A DNA stretch of 20,198 bases from an uncultured Verrucomicrobiales bacterium (GTDB lineage Bacteria; Verrucomicrobiota; Verrucomicrobiia; Verrucomicrobiales; Akkermansiaceae), in the NCBI GenBank assembly GCA_937885815.1, contig CALABM010000185.1, positions 1 to 20,198 on the forward strand, read 5' to 3'. The notes below the pieces were generated by a model. The model saw nothing but the letters and a program-made list of their open reading frames with translations. It was not told the DNA's origin and searched no databases. Shown here piece by piece: positions 1 through 5,905 of this stretch; the stretch's first letter is position 1; the number at the start of each line of letters is the position of its first letter. The position numbers and the translations under genes were made by a program.

Positions 1-53
1 ACCCACGACATCAACCTTGGCAAGGTTGCGCTCTACCACTGAGCTACATCCGC
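1..53 (-). tRNA. tRNA-Gly(GCC), 3' part cut by the window edge
   Basis: The 53 visible bases are identical to those of the complete tRNA-Gly(GCC) at 85-156. They include the 5' acceptor strand GCGGATG, the D arm and the whole anticodon arm with loop TTGCCAA (anticodon GCC). The T arm is cut by the window start. It lies 31 bp downstream of the complete copy and is probably co-transcribed with it. Confidence 0.93.
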
Positions 54-84
54 GTGATGAGGCTTTCGCCTTCTGTTGTTGAAG

Positions 85-156
85 AGCGGATGATGGGATT
101 CGAACCCACGACATCAACCTTGGCAAGGTTGCGCTCTACCACTGAGCTACATCCGC
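85..156 (-). tRNA. tRNA-Gly(GCC)
   Basis: On the minus strand a full cloverleaf can be drawn. The acceptor stem GCGGATG pairs with CATCCGC, the D arm contains AGCTCAGTGGTAGAGC, the anticodon stem CAACC/GGTTG encloses loop TTGCCAA (anticodon GCC), and the T arm has the GTTCGAATC core. Position 85 gives a U discriminator, as in many bacterial tRNA-Gly. CCA is not encoded (the next bases read CTT), so it must be added after transcription. This is the promoter-proximal copy of a tandem pair. Confidence 0.96.
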
Positions 157-202
157 GTTTCTTTTATTTGCTTCCTTCGCTGAGTGGCGTGGAAGCGGGG
201 TT

Positions 203-230
203 ATTATACATATGTGGGACAGGAATGCAA
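203..230 (-). promoter_or_regulatory. Sigma-70-type promoter of the tRNA-Gly pair
   Basis: On the minus strand a -35 box TTGCAT (225-230) and a perfect -10 box TATAAT (203-208) are separated by 16 bp. The bases after the -10 are C-rich (AACCCCGC), the kind of GC-rich discriminator common at stringently controlled stable-RNA promoters. The start point would lie about 40 bp upstream of the mature tRNA. Confidence 0.75.
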
Positions 231-256
231 GCCTTTTTTTGCAAAAAATGCAAATT

Positions 257-297
257 TTTTAATAAAAAAGCAGCTCCGCGTTGAAGCGGAGCTGCTT
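257..297 (-). terminator. Rho-independent terminator after the FKBP gene
   Basis: A perfect 12-bp stem (268-279 with 286-297) with a 6-nt loop is followed on the minus strand by a T-rich run (about 257-267). It lies 25 bp past the FKBP stop codon and ends that transcript before the tRNA promoter. Confidence 0.88.
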
Positions 298-321
298 GGT
301 AAGATTCGCGAGATATAAAAA

Positions 322-1167
322 TCAGTTGGCAGGGACGGGCTGCAGGCCGCTGGCCTCCAGCTGCTGAAGCATCTCAGGGGTCAGCTGGATGGGGTTACCT
401 TGACGGCCGGGAGCGGGCTTGATGTCATGAAGCTTCACCTTGAAGATAAGTGTAGCGTTGTTGCCGATGATGCCGGGGCCCTGTTCGCCATAAGCGAGCT
501 CGGCGGGGATAACTACCTCCCATTCGGAACCGATGGGCATCATCTGCAGAGCCTCTGCGAAGCCGGGGATAACGCGGCTGATGGGCATGTCTACCGGGGT
601 CTCGCTGGCGTCAAACACGGTGCCGTCCACAAGACGACCTTCGTATGTGACGGAGGCGAGAGCGTTCTGACCATCGGTAGAGGCGTTGTACTTGCGGCCT
701 TCACCGGCGGTGATGACGCTGTACTGAATGCCGGATTCGGTGGTTGTCACGCCTTCCTTGGCGCCATTAGCAGCCATATATGCCTGACCGGCAGCCATGT
801 TGGCAGCAGCAGCGGCCTGAGCGCGCTCCTGAAGAACGAGCATGAAAGCCTGCATGCATGTGGCCACGTCTTTTTCGCGCATGACGGGATCTACTCTGTT
901 GGCAAGGCCGTCAGCTACGCCGCGGAAGAATACATCGCGGTCGAAGTCATCGGCCTGAAGGGTGTTTACCTCCATGGCAAGCTGATTGCCGAACTGCTGA
1001 CCGAGCAGGTAAGAGAACACGGTTTTCACTTCCTCGGGGGAGGGGGTGGCCGGAGTGGCTGCTACGGCGGCCGGTGCAGTGGCCGGTGTGGGGGCTTCCT
1101 GGGCGAATGTAAGCGGTGCCAGGGCAGCGAGGCCGAGGCTCAGTATGTTGCGTGTTGTGTGTTTCAT
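322..1167 (-). CDS. FKBP-type peptidyl-prolyl cis-trans isomerase, periplasmic (FkpA/Mip-like)
   Basis: Catalyses cis-trans isomerisation of X-Pro bonds and probably helps fold exported proteins. Residues 1-22 form a signal peptide ending in TFAQ, followed by a Pro/Ala-rich linker (23-43). Residues about 44-135 resemble the FKBP_N dimerisation domain (SYLLGQQFGNQL). Residues about 166-248 are the FKBP_C catalytic domain, with VTYEGRLVDGTVFDAS, the VIPGF motif and AYGEQGPG. A tail of about 30 residues follows. The 281-residue length is usual for Mip/FkpA proteins. The start is fixed by the signal peptide; no Shine-Dalgarno is visible. It lies 24 bp after the secreted-protein gene at 1192-1707, with no promoter seen between, so the two are probably one operon closed by the terminator at 257-297. 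The family call is firm; the client proteins are unknown. Confidence 0.93.
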   Translation of the reverse strand: MKHTTRNILSLGLAALAPLTFAQEAPTPATAPAAVAATPATPSPEEVKTVFSYLLGQQFGNQLAMEVNTLQADDFDRDVFFRGVADGLANRVDPVMREKDVATCMQAFMLVLQERAQAAAAANMAAGQAYMAANGAKEGVTTTESGIQYSVITAGEGRKYNASTDGQNALASVTYEGRLVDGTVFDASETPVDMPISRVIPGFAEALQMMPIGSEWEVVIPAELAYGEQGPGIIGNNATLIFKVKLHDIKPAPGRQGNPIQLTPEMLQQLEASGLQPVPAN

Positions 1168-1191
1168 GATAAAAAAATGGGTTTGAGGTTA

Positions 1192-1707
1192 TTAGATTCT
1201 GAGAATGCAGCCTCTGTTGTTGAGGATAGCTGTCATAATGGAATCGTAGATTGTGTCGAGGTCCTCTGTTTTCTCTACCTGATATTCCACATTGTGGCTG
1301 TAGGTGCCTTCCGGGAATGATTTGGTGGGGAAGCTGCTGTCAGCCCCGGTGTGGGACTCCACGAGGCTGCGAGTGTTGCGAGTCCGCTCGCGCATGCGGG
1401 CCTGATGGCTGTTGACATTCAGGCAATAAAAGCGGATGCTGTTATTGCCGGCAGTGTCAACGGTGACTTCTCGGATGGTCTGAGTGCCCACGTTGTATGT
1501 GTGCTTGGATACAGAGGCGACTGTGTCAAGGCGTACACTGGTGATAGCCTTTTTCGGGCAGCCGATGATGCACACCCAGAACTTGTAGTTGACACTCTGC
1601 TCACCCTGGGACGTGTTGTTGAAGTCTACGCGTCCCATCTGTGCGTTTGCCGGCAGTACCGTAAGTAGCATGGCAGCGGCCATAAGAATGGAAAGGAATC
1701 GTTTCAT
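1192..1707 (-). CDS. Secreted protein of unknown function
   Basis: I do not recognise a family. The 171-residue protein begins with a clear signal peptide: MKR, then a hydrophobic core ILMAAAMLLTVL, with likely cleavage after PANA. The mature part of about 148 residues looks like a small beta-rich domain (alternating polar/hydrophobic runs around residues 35-95). It has several cysteines, including CIIGC near residue 47, one near 94 and one near the C terminus, that could form disulfides in the periplasm. It has its own promoter (1718-1746) that would give a nearly leaderless mRNA, and the FKBP isomerase gene follows after 24 bp. Co-transcription with a proline isomerase fits an exported protein needing folding help, but that is inference. 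Signal peptide and uninterrupted frame support a real gene. Confidence 0.82.
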   Translation of the reverse strand: MKRFLSILMAAAMLLTVLPANAQMGRVDFNNTSQGEQSVNYKFWVCIIGCPKKAITSVRLDTVASVSKHTYNVGTQTIREVTVDTAGNNSIRFYCLNVNSHQARMRERTRNTRSLVESHTGADSSFPTKSFPEGTYSHNVEYQVEKTEDLDTIYDSIMTAILNNRGCILRI

Positions 1708-1717
1708 GTGTGTACTT

Positions 1718-1746
1718 TTTCTACGCTATTAGTGTTTGCTTGTCAA
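1718..1746 (-). promoter_or_regulatory. Promoter for the secreted protein-FKBP unit
   Basis: Minus strand: -35 TTGACA (1741-1746), 17-bp spacer, -10 TAGAAA (1718-1723, 4 of 6 consensus bases). Only 10 nt separate the -10 from the ATG at 1707, so the expected leader is about 3-4 nt. Confidence 0.65.
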
Positions 1747-1753
1747 GGAAAAA

Positions 1754-2491
1754 TCAGGGCAGTCTCCAGGAACTGCGTCTACGTGCGTATTCCTCACGGG
1801 GAAGCAGAATGTAGACCGGTGAGCGTGCCGGATTTAATCTGGCAATCATAGCGCGGAGATTCTGTTCTTCCATGGAGGTGCAGCCGGCTGTGGCAGCAGC
1901 TCCGTCCCTGCGCCATATGTGGAAAAATATAGAGGAGCCAGCTCCAACCTTCGGCTCATCCGTATTGTGGCAGATGAGCAGCTTAATGCTGTGAGGGTAA
2001 TCCGATTGGCGCATCTGTTCACGCAGCTCCCATGAAGTGCGGGCAGGGTGATCCAGGCGTACGTGGCGATTATAGAGGTGCGGGTATGCGGGGTCACTCA
2101 CCCAGAGGTCTTCCGGGCCCACTTTCACATAAGGTATGCCCGGATGGTGCTGCACGGCGCGGCGGTTTGTTACCCAGAGACCGCCGATGGCAAAGACTCC
2201 CGCGGGGGAGCGGCCATCGCCTTCGCGTTTGACTGTGCCTCTCCAAGGATTGCTGTGCAGGCCGAGTCCCCATACGAGCCCATTGCGGCCGAGGCGCCCT
2301 CGCCAAGGTCCCATGACACGTACCCATTGTCCCTGAGCATTTTTCTCAACAAGTGAAAGTGTAACGTGTGAGCTGTCCCAATTATCAGCTATGCCGATGA
2401 TAGCCTGAGTGCAGTTACGCGGCACGGCTGCTACCGCCAGTCCGCACAAGACGAGCAGCAGGAGTATGGCTGTATGGAGGTATCCCTTCAT
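1754..2491 (-). CDS. L,D-transpeptidase catalytic domain (YkuD-like) secreted protein
   Basis: YkuD-fold proteins attack peptidoglycan stem peptides through a catalytic cysteine, making 3-3 cross-links or protein attachments. With the ATG at 2491 the protein has 245 residues and starts with a signal peptide (MKGYLHTAILLLLVLCGLAVA). The core carries DGRSPAGVFAIGG, ICHNTDEPKVGAGSSIFFHIW and TAGCTSM. H191 and C204 match the His and Cys of the H...TxGCxx signature of the COG3786-type branch. The frame is open up to 2530 with an ATG at 2503, but a strong promoter (2502-2530) covers that stretch, so 2491 is the better start. The exact reaction is not shown: some members of this branch lack proven cross-linking activity. 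It lies upstream of the secreted protein-FKBP pair. Confidence 0.85.
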   Translation of the reverse strand: MKGYLHTAILLLLVLCGLAVAAVPRNCTQAIIGIADNWDSSHVTLSLVEKNAQGQWVRVMGPWRGRLGRNGLVWGLGLHSNPWRGTVKREGDGRSPAGVFAIGGLWVTNRRAVQHHPGIPYVKVGPEDLWVSDPAYPHLYNRHVRLDHPARTSWELREQMRQSDYPHSIKLLICHNTDEPKVGAGSSIFFHIWRRDGAAATAGCTSMEEQNLRAMIARLNPARSPVYILLPREEYARRRSSWRLP

Positions 2492-2501
2492 CGCGGGACG
2501 C

Positions 2502-2530
2502 ATTATAATGCGGCGGCTGAGTTCATGCAA
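2502..2530 (-). promoter_or_regulatory. Promoter of the YkuD-like gene
   Basis: Minus strand: -35 TTGCAT (2525-2530), 17-bp spacer, perfect -10 TATAAT (2502-2507). The start codon at 2491 comes 10 nt after the -10, leaving a leader of about 3-4 nt. The same -35 and -10 sequences are used by the tRNA-Gly promoter. Confidence 0.75.
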
Positions 2531-2596
2531 GCATGTAGCGCGTCAGTATGCCTGAGTCCTTTACTTGCGTTTTTCTGCGGAGCTGTTTCTTTTGGC

Positions 2597-2625
2597 TTGA
2601 CAAAAGAAAAAAGAAAGTATATAGT
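2597..2625 (+). promoter_or_regulatory. lepA promoter
   Basis: -35 TTGACA (2597-2602), 17-bp A/G-rich spacer, -10 TATAGT (2620-2625). The lepA ATG at 2635 is only 9 nt after the -10, so the transcript should be leaderless or carry a 2-3 nt leader. No Shine-Dalgarno is present. Confidence 0.75.
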
Positions 2626-2634
2626 CCCGCGCGC

Positions 2635-4440
2635 ATGGCTACGGATATCCGCTTCAAACGTAACTTTTCTATTATTGCTCACATTGACCACGGCAAGACG
2701 ACTCTTTCTGACCGTCTGCTGGAGTTCACGAATACCATCGGCGAGCGTGACAAGCAGGATCAGCTGCTGGATGCCATGGATTTGGAGCGTGAGAAGGGCA
2801 TTACTATTAAATCTCACCCTGTGACTATGCGTTACAGGGCCAAGGATGGTAACACCTATGAGCTTAACTTGCTGGATACTCCCGGCCACGTGGACTTCTC
2901 TTATGAAGTGAGCCGTTCTCTGGCTGCTTGTGATGGTGCTGTGCTTATTGTGGATGCCGCTCAGGGTGTGGAGGCTCAGACCCTTGCAAATATGCACCTT
3001 GCCCTTGACCAGCAGCTTGAAATCGTGCCGGTGGTGAATAAGATTGACCTCCCCAGCGCAAACTTGCCTAAGGTTTACAAGCAGCTGGAGGATGTGGTGT
3101 GCATTCCCCATGATGAGGCTATTCTCTGCTCGGCAAAGGCCGGTATTGGTATTGAGGACGTGCTGGAAGCCATTGTGAGCCGCGTTCCTTCTCCTAAGCC
3201 TGCTGAGGACGACAAGCTGCGTGCCTTGGTGTTCGACTCTGTATATGACTCTTACCGCGGCGTGGTATCATACGTACGCATGGTGAGCGGCACTGTTTCT
3301 CGTGGTATGAAGGTGAAGCTTTTCGCCACGGATGAGACCTATGAAGTGAAGGAGGTGGGTGTGTTCACTCCCAAGATGCAGGCCACAGATCAGCTTGAGA
3401 CAGGTGATGTGGGCTACATCATTGCGAACATGAAGTCCGCGGCTGATGTGAAGATTGGTGATACGTACACCAACCTGTCTAACCCCTGTTCTGAACCGCT
3501 GCCCGGTTTCAAGGAAATCCGCCCCATGGTGTTCTCCGGTATTTATCCGGTGGATTCCTCTGATTATGAGGCTCTGAAGGCCGCTATGGCTAAGTTGCAG
3601 ATTAATGACGCCGCTTTCACATACATGGGCGAAAGCTCCGTGGCACTTGGTTTCGGTTTCCGCTGCGGTTTCCTCGGCCTGCTGCACATGGAGATTATTC
3701 AGGAGCGTCTGCGCCGTGAGTTCAACATGGACGTTATCTCCACTTATCCGTCCGTAATTTATGAAGTAACGAAGACGGACGGCACGGAGATGCTGGTGGA
3801 TAACCCCAGCATTCTGCCGGATCCGCAGGAGATTCAGGAGATTCGTGAGCCTATCGTAAAGGTATTCGTGATGATACCCGCTGATTACATTGGCGATATC
3901 ATGCGCATCGTGATGGAGAAGCGTGGTGAGGTGGTTCACACGGAGACTATTGATGATACCCGCGTGATGCTTACCTGCCGCATTCCCATGGCTGAAATCC
4001 TCGTGGACTTCAATGATAAGCTGAAATCCACCACCCGTGGTTATGGCTCCATGGACTACGAGTATGATGGCTATCAGGCCGCAAAGCTTGTGAAGATGGA
4101 TATGATGATTGCCGGTGAGCCGGTGGATGCATTCTCCATGATTGTGCACCGCGAGCGTGCTGAGTCTCAGGGCCGTGAGATTGCTCTGAAGCTCAAGGAT
4201 GTGATACCAAGACAGCTCTTCACCGTGGCCATTCAGGCCTGCATCGGCGGCAAGATTATCGCCCGTGAGAGTATTTCCGCTATGCGTAAGAACGTGACGG
4301 CCAAGTGTTACGGCGGTGACGTGACCCGTAAGCGTAAGCTGCTTGAAAAGCAGAAGGAAGGTAAGAAGCGCATGAAGTCCATCGGCCGCGTGAACATTCC
4401 GCAGGAGGCCTTCATTAATGTACTGAAGACCGGCGATTAA
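2635..4440 (+). CDS. lepA: Elongation factor 4 (LepA), back-translocating ribosomal GTPase
   Basis: A GTPase that binds the ribosome and promotes back-translocation or initiation-related remodelling. The 601-residue protein is full length for the family. GTPase motifs: AHIDHGKTT (15-23, P loop), EREKGIT (51-57, switch I), DTPGHVDF (81-88, switch II), NKID (135-138), then SAK. The LepA C-terminal domain is complete, ending in a Lys/Arg-rich stretch (CYGGDVTRKRKLLEKQKEGK) typical of LepA. The frame stays open upstream to 2548, but MATDIRFKRNFSIIAH is the family N terminus and the upstream extension overlaps the promoter, so 2635 is the start. Its TAA overlaps the stop of the convergent gene at 4437-4856 by 3-4 bases. 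lepB, its usual E. coli neighbour, is absent here. Confidence 0.98.
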   Translation: MATDIRFKRNFSIIAHIDHGKTTLSDRLLEFTNTIGERDKQDQLLDAMDLEREKGITIKSHPVTMRYRAKDGNTYELNLLDTPGHVDFSYEVSRSLAACDGAVLIVDAAQGVEAQTLANMHLALDQQLEIVPVVNKIDLPSANLPKVYKQLEDVVCIPHDEAILCSAKAGIGIEDVLEAIVSRVPSPKPAEDDKLRALVFDSVYDSYRGVVSYVRMVSGTVSRGMKVKLFATDETYEVKEVGVFTPKMQATDQLETGDVGYIIANMKSAADVKIGDTYTNLSNPCSEPLPGFKEIRPMVFSGIYPVDSSDYEALKAAMAKLQINDAAFTYMGESSVALGFGFRCGFLGLLHMEIIQERLRREFNMDVISTYPSVIYEVTKTDGTEMLVDNPSILPDPQEIQEIREPIVKVFVMIPADYIGDIMRIVMEKRGEVVHTETIDDTRVMLTCRIPMAEILVDFNDKLKSTTRGYGSMDYEYDGYQAAKLVKMDMMIAGEPVDAFSMIVHRERAESQGREIALKLKDVIPRQLFTVAIQACIGGKIIARESISAMRKNVTAKCYGGDVTRKRKLLEKQKEGKKRMKSIGRVNIPQEAFINVLKTGD

Positions 4441-4856
4441 AGATTTCGCAGTAACAGCATAATGGCAGGTATCATGCCTGTCAGATACAGCAGGCAGAAC
4501 ACTAACGTTCCCGTGGTGTTCTGCCGCGTTGTTTGTACAAAGGCGGGTATAAGCGGGAGTGCGGTTGCAAGGGTGATAACCGGGGGTAGCCACGCATTGT
4601 CATGACAGCTGCAAATGGCGCTCCAGCTGAGTGCGGTTGGGTACCACATGAACACACCGGCCATAAGGATGATGTAGACGCTCGCTTTTTTGACGCCGAT
4701 AGAAAGTGAGGCAATGCTCATGACCGCCCACAGGGGGTAATGCAGATGTAACGCCGGTACATGCTCTACACCGCAACCACTGAGGGATATGAGCGAAAGC
4801 ACACAGGCGCTCAGAATAAGTTGGATAGCAGCGTAAAGAATGAGGAATGATTTCAC
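4437..4856 (-). CDS. Small multi-pass membrane protein of unknown function
   Basis: 139 residues, no family recognised. Hydrophobic segments lie at about 4-26, 40-54, 58-76, 90-107 and 116-136, so four to five membrane spans are likely. Loops are short and carry a few Cys (28, 82, 84). The start is GTG at 4856. It is supported by a promoter (TTGCCC, 17 bp, TAGTAT) whose -10 ends 6 nt before the GTG, which predicts a leaderless mRNA. The stop codon overlaps the lepA stop within the bases TTAA, and no terminator separates the two convergent genes. Its promoter is back to back with that of the patatin-like gene. Strong hydrophobicity throughout and the promoter support a real gene; the role is unknown. 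Confidence 0.7.
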   Translation of the reverse strand: MKSFLILYAAIQLILSACVLSLISLSGCGVEHVPALHLHYPLWAVMSIASLSIGVKKASVYIILMAGVFMWYPTALSWSAICSCHDNAWLPPVITLATALPLIPAFVQTTRQNTTGTLVFCLLYLTGMIPAIMLLLRNL

Positions 4857-4862
4857 GCCACC

Positions 4863-4891
4863 ATACTAACATAGCATTGCAGAGGGGGCAA
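4863..4891 (-). promoter_or_regulatory. Promoter of the small membrane-protein gene
   Basis: Minus strand: -35 TTGCCC (4886-4891), 17-bp spacer, -10 TAGTAT (4863-4868), then 6 nt to the GTG at 4856, the spacing expected of a truly leaderless transcript. It is divergent from the patatin promoter, with 13 bp between the two -35 boxes. Confidence 0.6.
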
Positions 4892-4904
4892 GGTTTTTAT
4901 CGTC

Positions 4905-4933
4905 TTGCCATGTTGGGGGAATTATGATAGACT
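4905..4933 (+). promoter_or_regulatory. Promoter of the patatin-like gene
   Basis: -35 TTGCCA (4905-4910), 17-bp spacer, -10 TAGACT (4928-4933), then 11 nt to the ATG at 4945. The alternative in-frame ATG at 4924 lies inside the spacer and cannot be used from this promoter. Confidence 0.6.
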
Positions 4934-4944
4934 CCCCGCACATC

Positions 4945-5802
4945 ATGAAAACGGGCTTAGTTTTAGAGGGTGGCGCTATGCGCGGTATGTTCACTGCGGG
5001 CATACTGGATGTATTCATGGAGAAGGGGATAAGCTTTGACGGTACCATCGGGGTGTCCGCCGGTGCTGCTTTCGGAGTGAACTATAAGACTAAGCAGATA
5101 GGCCGCGCCATTCGGTATAACATGCGCTTTTGCGCCGATAAACGCTACTGTGGCTTGTGGGCGCTTCTGCGTGATGGTAATATATACAGTACGGATTTTT
5201 GTTATGGTGAGGTGCCGGTGAAGCATGATCCTTTTGATTTTGACGCCTATAGTCGGAACCCTATGCCTTTTTATTTGGTCGCTACGGATGTGGAGACAGG
5301 TGAGCCTGTTTACCATGAGTTTGGCGGCTATGAAGACCACGGGTTTGATTGGATTCGAGCCTCATCTTCCATGCCGCTTGTTTCCCAGATGGTGGAGATT
5401 GACGGGCGAAAGCTTCTGGATGGTGGTATCTCGGATTCTATTCCGCTTCAGTACTTTGAGAGTATTGGTTACAAGCGCAATGTCGTGATTCTCACGCAGC
5501 CGCCCATGTTTGAAAAGAAGGAGAATGGCCTGCTATTTTTCGTGCGCATGATGTACCGAAAATATCCGCACCTTGTGCGCGCCATGGAGCAGCGCCATGT
5601 GGTATATAATGAGACGCTGCGTTATATAGAAGAGCGCGAGAAAGCCGGTGATGTGCTCGTGATTCGTCCTGAGGCGCCGCTGCCGGTAAGCCGCGTGGAA
5701 AAGAAGCCCGAGCGCCTGAAGGCGGCTTATGAAATAGGCCGGGCTATGGCAATGAAGCGCTTGGAGGAGGTGCGGACGTTTCTGGAATCTGCTTCGAGTT
5801 GA
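4945..5802 (+). CDS. Patatin-like phospholipase/acyl hydrolase
   Basis: Serine hydrolase of the patatin family, acting through a Ser-Asp dyad on lipid acyl esters. With the ATG at 4945 it has 285 residues and starts MKTGLVLEGGAMRGMFTAG, the usual N terminus of the small bacterial branch. Visible motifs are the oxyanion-hole loop GGAMRG (9-14), the nucleophile elbow GVSAG (36-40, Ser38) and the DGG motif (159-161, Asp159). No signal peptide or membrane span is seen, so it is probably cytoplasmic or peripherally membrane-bound. The dyad is intact, so activity is likely; the substrate is not predictable. It is a single-gene unit with its own promoter; a 13-bp hairpin overlaps its stop codon. Confidence 0.92.
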   Translation: MKTGLVLEGGAMRGMFTAGILDVFMEKGISFDGTIGVSAGAAFGVNYKTKQIGRAIRYNMRFCADKRYCGLWALLRDGNIYSTDFCYGEVPVKHDPFDFDAYSRNPMPFYLVATDVETGEPVYHEFGGYEDHGFDWIRASSSMPLVSQMVEIDGRKLLDGGISDSIPLQYFESIGYKRNVVILTQPPMFEKKENGLLFFVRMMYRKYPHLVRAMEQRHVVYNETLRYIEEREKAGDVLVIRPEAPLPVSRVEKKPERLKAAYEIGRAMAMKRLEEVRTFLESASS

Positions 5803-5830
5803 TTTTAAGGCATCGCAATGCCTTAAAATC
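5801..5830. terminator. Perfect 13-bp hairpin at the end of the patatin-like gene
   Basis: GATTTTAAGGCAT and its exact complement enclose the loop CGCA. The stem begins at the TGA of the patatin-like gene. No T tract follows on either strand, but the stem ends carry A/T runs. It lies between two convergent genes and may block read-through both ways; a weaker terminator call than the others in the window. Confidence 0.5.
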
Positions 5831-5840
5831 CATAATGCGA

Positions 5841-5880
5841 GCTGCAGCCCGCGGCTGAAAGTATACCAGCGGACTGCAGC
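5841..5880. repeat. Imperfect inverted repeat between convergent genes
   Basis: Arms GCTGCAGcCCGC (5841-5852) and GCGGaCTGCAGC (5869-5880) pair with one mismatch around a 16-nt loop. It lies 25 bp beyond the stop of the helicase gene and could help end that operon's transcript, although no T tract follows on the minus strand. Confidence 0.45.
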
Positions 5881-5905
5881 GCAAGGTGGATGAGGTTAAA
5901 GCAGA

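Noticed and set aside
54..284. 76-codon plus-strand ORF
   Set aside because: It covers a tRNA gene and its promoter on the other strand and has no plausible product.
400..1320. 306-codon plus-strand ORF
   Set aside because: It is antisense to the FKBP gene, whose signal peptide and motifs are clear.
2492..2530. Longer start of the YkuD-like protein
   Set aside because: The extra residues precede the signal peptide and lie within the promoter.
2548..2634. N-terminal extension of lepA by 29 codons
   Set aside because: The extension overlaps a near-consensus promoter and precedes the family N terminus at 2635.
3268..4593. 441-codon minus-strand ORF with His-rich product
   Set aside because: It is antisense to lepA, and the His/Leu-rich composition is typical of a shadow frame.
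4924..4944. Upstream ATG of the patatin-like gene
   Set aside because: It lies within the promoter spacer; the family N terminus starts at 4945.
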